DNA of 34,623 nucleotides, taken from assembly GCA_030754235.1 (NCBI GenBank), contig JASMAS010000095.1, forward strand, positions 1 to 34,623. Direction: 5' to 3'. The position numbers and the translations under genes were made by a program. The notes under the pieces were generated by a model that worked only from the letters and a program-made list of their open reading frames with translations, was not told the DNA's origin and made no database searches. The DNA comes from Litorilituus sp. (lineage in GTDB: Bacteria; Pseudomonadota; Gammaproteobacteria; Enterobacterales; Alteromonadaceae). This document shows positions 33,966 through 34,623 of this stretch, in pieces; position 1 is the stretch's first letter, and every line of letters starts with the position of its first letter.

Positions 33966-34415
33966 GATTTACCTTTTAAATAATTACTTTTGCTCTTCGC
34001 GCTTGATTTTAACCAAACTGCGTTTGTTTTAATAGTTAAAGATTAAAAAATTATCAGATGAAAGTGCTTGAACTAAAAAAACACAAAGCTATTAGGGTAT
34101 GTTGATATTTCGAGATTGCTTTTTCAACGAATTGCTTGGTATTCATACAAAACAGGGGCTTTGTCATGTGGTTGTACAGGACAATATGCATTGTCTAATA
34201 AGCTACATATATGAACCCATATAAAAAGACGATAACACAGTAAACATGCCTAACAAACGCTGTTTGAAGGATTCGCCTAAAAGCATTTTATTCTTTGTTA
34301 AGGTGTATTTGCTTAGAATGACTAGGCTACACACTACTCGCCGCGACTAAAATGCTTTTATCTCAAAAAAAATTTAACCCTGAAAGAACAATAGTCCCTA
34401 ATGTATTTAATCGTA
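33966..34415. other. Intergenic region between yciB and the receiver-domain gene (450 bases)
   Basis: No supported gene. It contains the 13-bp perfect inverted repeat TAAAAGCATTTTA/TAAAATGCTTTTA (34278-34290/34348-34360), whose 57-base centre holds no frame. The part around 34100-34260 looks like degenerate insertion sequence, but no transposase motif was identified. Confidence 0.45.
34278..34360. repeat. Inverted repeat, 13-bp arms
   Basis: Arms TAAAAGCATTTTA (34278-34290) and TAAAATGCTTTTA (34348-34360) are exact inverted copies 57 bases apart. It may be a small non-autonomous insertion element (MITE-like) or a large hairpin. No flanking target duplication was seen. Confidence 0.45.
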
Positions 34416-34623
34416 TTAGTGACCTAGAGTATCTTTGACGGTGGAGATAAGAAAGTTATTACTGAATGGTTTTTTTATATGAGTTACTTCTTCTAAAATG
34501 ATACCTCTTTTTGAAATAATGTCATTACTGTAACCGGATACAAAAATAACTTTACTGTTTGGAAAAATACGAGAGAATTTGTCGCTTACCTGTTTGCCAT
34601 TACTATTTTCAGAGAGAATAATA
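34416..34623 (-). CDS. C-terminal part of a response-regulator receiver domain (5' end outside window)
   Basis: The minus-strand frame is open at the window edge and gives 68 residues before TAA at 34418-34416. They read as the last third of a receiver (REC) domain: F-PNSKVIFVSGYSND (beta4 with the conserved S/T and aromatic region), IILEEVTHIKKPFSNN (conserved lysine and cis-proline KPF) and FLISTVKDTLGH at the end. The protein ends just after this domain, as in hybrid histidine kinases or stand-alone regulators with terminal REC domains. The catalytic aspartates lie upstream of the window. Confidence 0.75.
   Translation of the reverse strand, partial: IILSENSNGKQVSDKFSRIFPNSKVIFVSGYSNDIISKRGIILEEVTHIKKPFSNNFLISTVKDTLGH

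Noticed and set aside
20811..34214. Shared 15-base string TAAGCTACATATATG near 20811 and near 34200
   Set aside because: About one such 15-base match is expected by chance in a window of this size, and the flanks differ.
1..34623. CRISPR arrays, tRNA or rRNA genes, prophage structural genes
   Set aside because: No regularly spaced repeats, no cloverleaf-like sequences with CCA ends, and no phage proteins were seen in any part of the window.

Overview
The window comes from a marine gammaproteobacterium of the order Alteromonadales, most likely a Colwelliaceae member (Colwellia/Thalassotalea type). The base composition is AT-rich. Gene order around rne-rluC-yceD-rpmF-plsX-fab-pabC-mltG-tmk-holB-pilZ-tatD, tesA/ybbA-ybbP and yciI-yciB is the gammaproteobacterial one, and the protein sequences fit that group. 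The genus is inferred from gene content and style, not from a marker search.

Layout. (1) 1-3058, plus strand: the tail of a DUF2269 membrane protein and a DoxX-like membrane protein, then two linked accessory genes. These encode an unrecognised 471-residue membrane-anchored protein and a membrane-anchored NERD nuclease-like protein with a C-terminal zinc ribbon; the two share a related N-terminal anchor. (2) 3209-3690: a decayed IS481-type transposase with its end hairpin and a short tandem repeat. (3) 3703-6780, minus: rne, with a good sigma70 promoter candidate. (4) 7509-9741: rluC, a HAD hydrolase, and yceF (convergent, overlapping the HAD gene). (5) 9900-20057, plus: a long envelope/fatty-acid/replication block: yceD, rpmF (56 residues), plsX, fabD, fabG, acpP, fabF, pabC, mltG, tmk, holB, a PilZ protein and a TatD DNase. 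No fabH lies between plsX and fabD. (6) 20058-20990: gene-poor, with a strong minus-strand terminator and a possible small RNA. (7) tesA (minus) and ybbA-ybbP (plus), whose start codons overlap inside one CATG. (8) 25365-30301, minus: a FecI/FecR/FecA-like operon of sigma factor, anti-sigma factor and TonB receptor. The receptor gene carries an STN signalling module fused in frame before a second, internal signal peptide. (9) 31108-33965, minus: an AI-2E-family permease, an LprI/DUF1311-like secreted protein, yciI and yciB. (10) 34416-34623, minus: the C-terminal piece of a response-regulator receiver domain running off the window.

How the parts work together. Region 5 couples acyl-ACP and phosphatidate synthesis (PlsX, FabD, FabG, AcpP, FabF) with ribosome protein L32, folate (PabC), peptidoglycan strand termination (MltG) and DNA replication (Tmk, HolB). 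Promoters of rluC and yceD share an identical GCGCGCC discriminator, a hint of growth-rate control. Region 8 looks like a complete trans-envelope signalling unit: an outer-membrane receptor senses a substrate, its periplasmic STN domain contacts the FecR-like anti-sigma factor, and the ECF sigma factor is released.

The most interesting points are the dual-signal-peptide TonB receptor with its two-helix anti-sigma partner, the membrane-anchored NERD pair beside the IS scar, the minus-strand sRNA candidate carrying an exposed anti-Shine-Dalgarno stretch, and the apparently leaderless yceD mRNA. All coordinates and motifs were read by eye; no database search was run.
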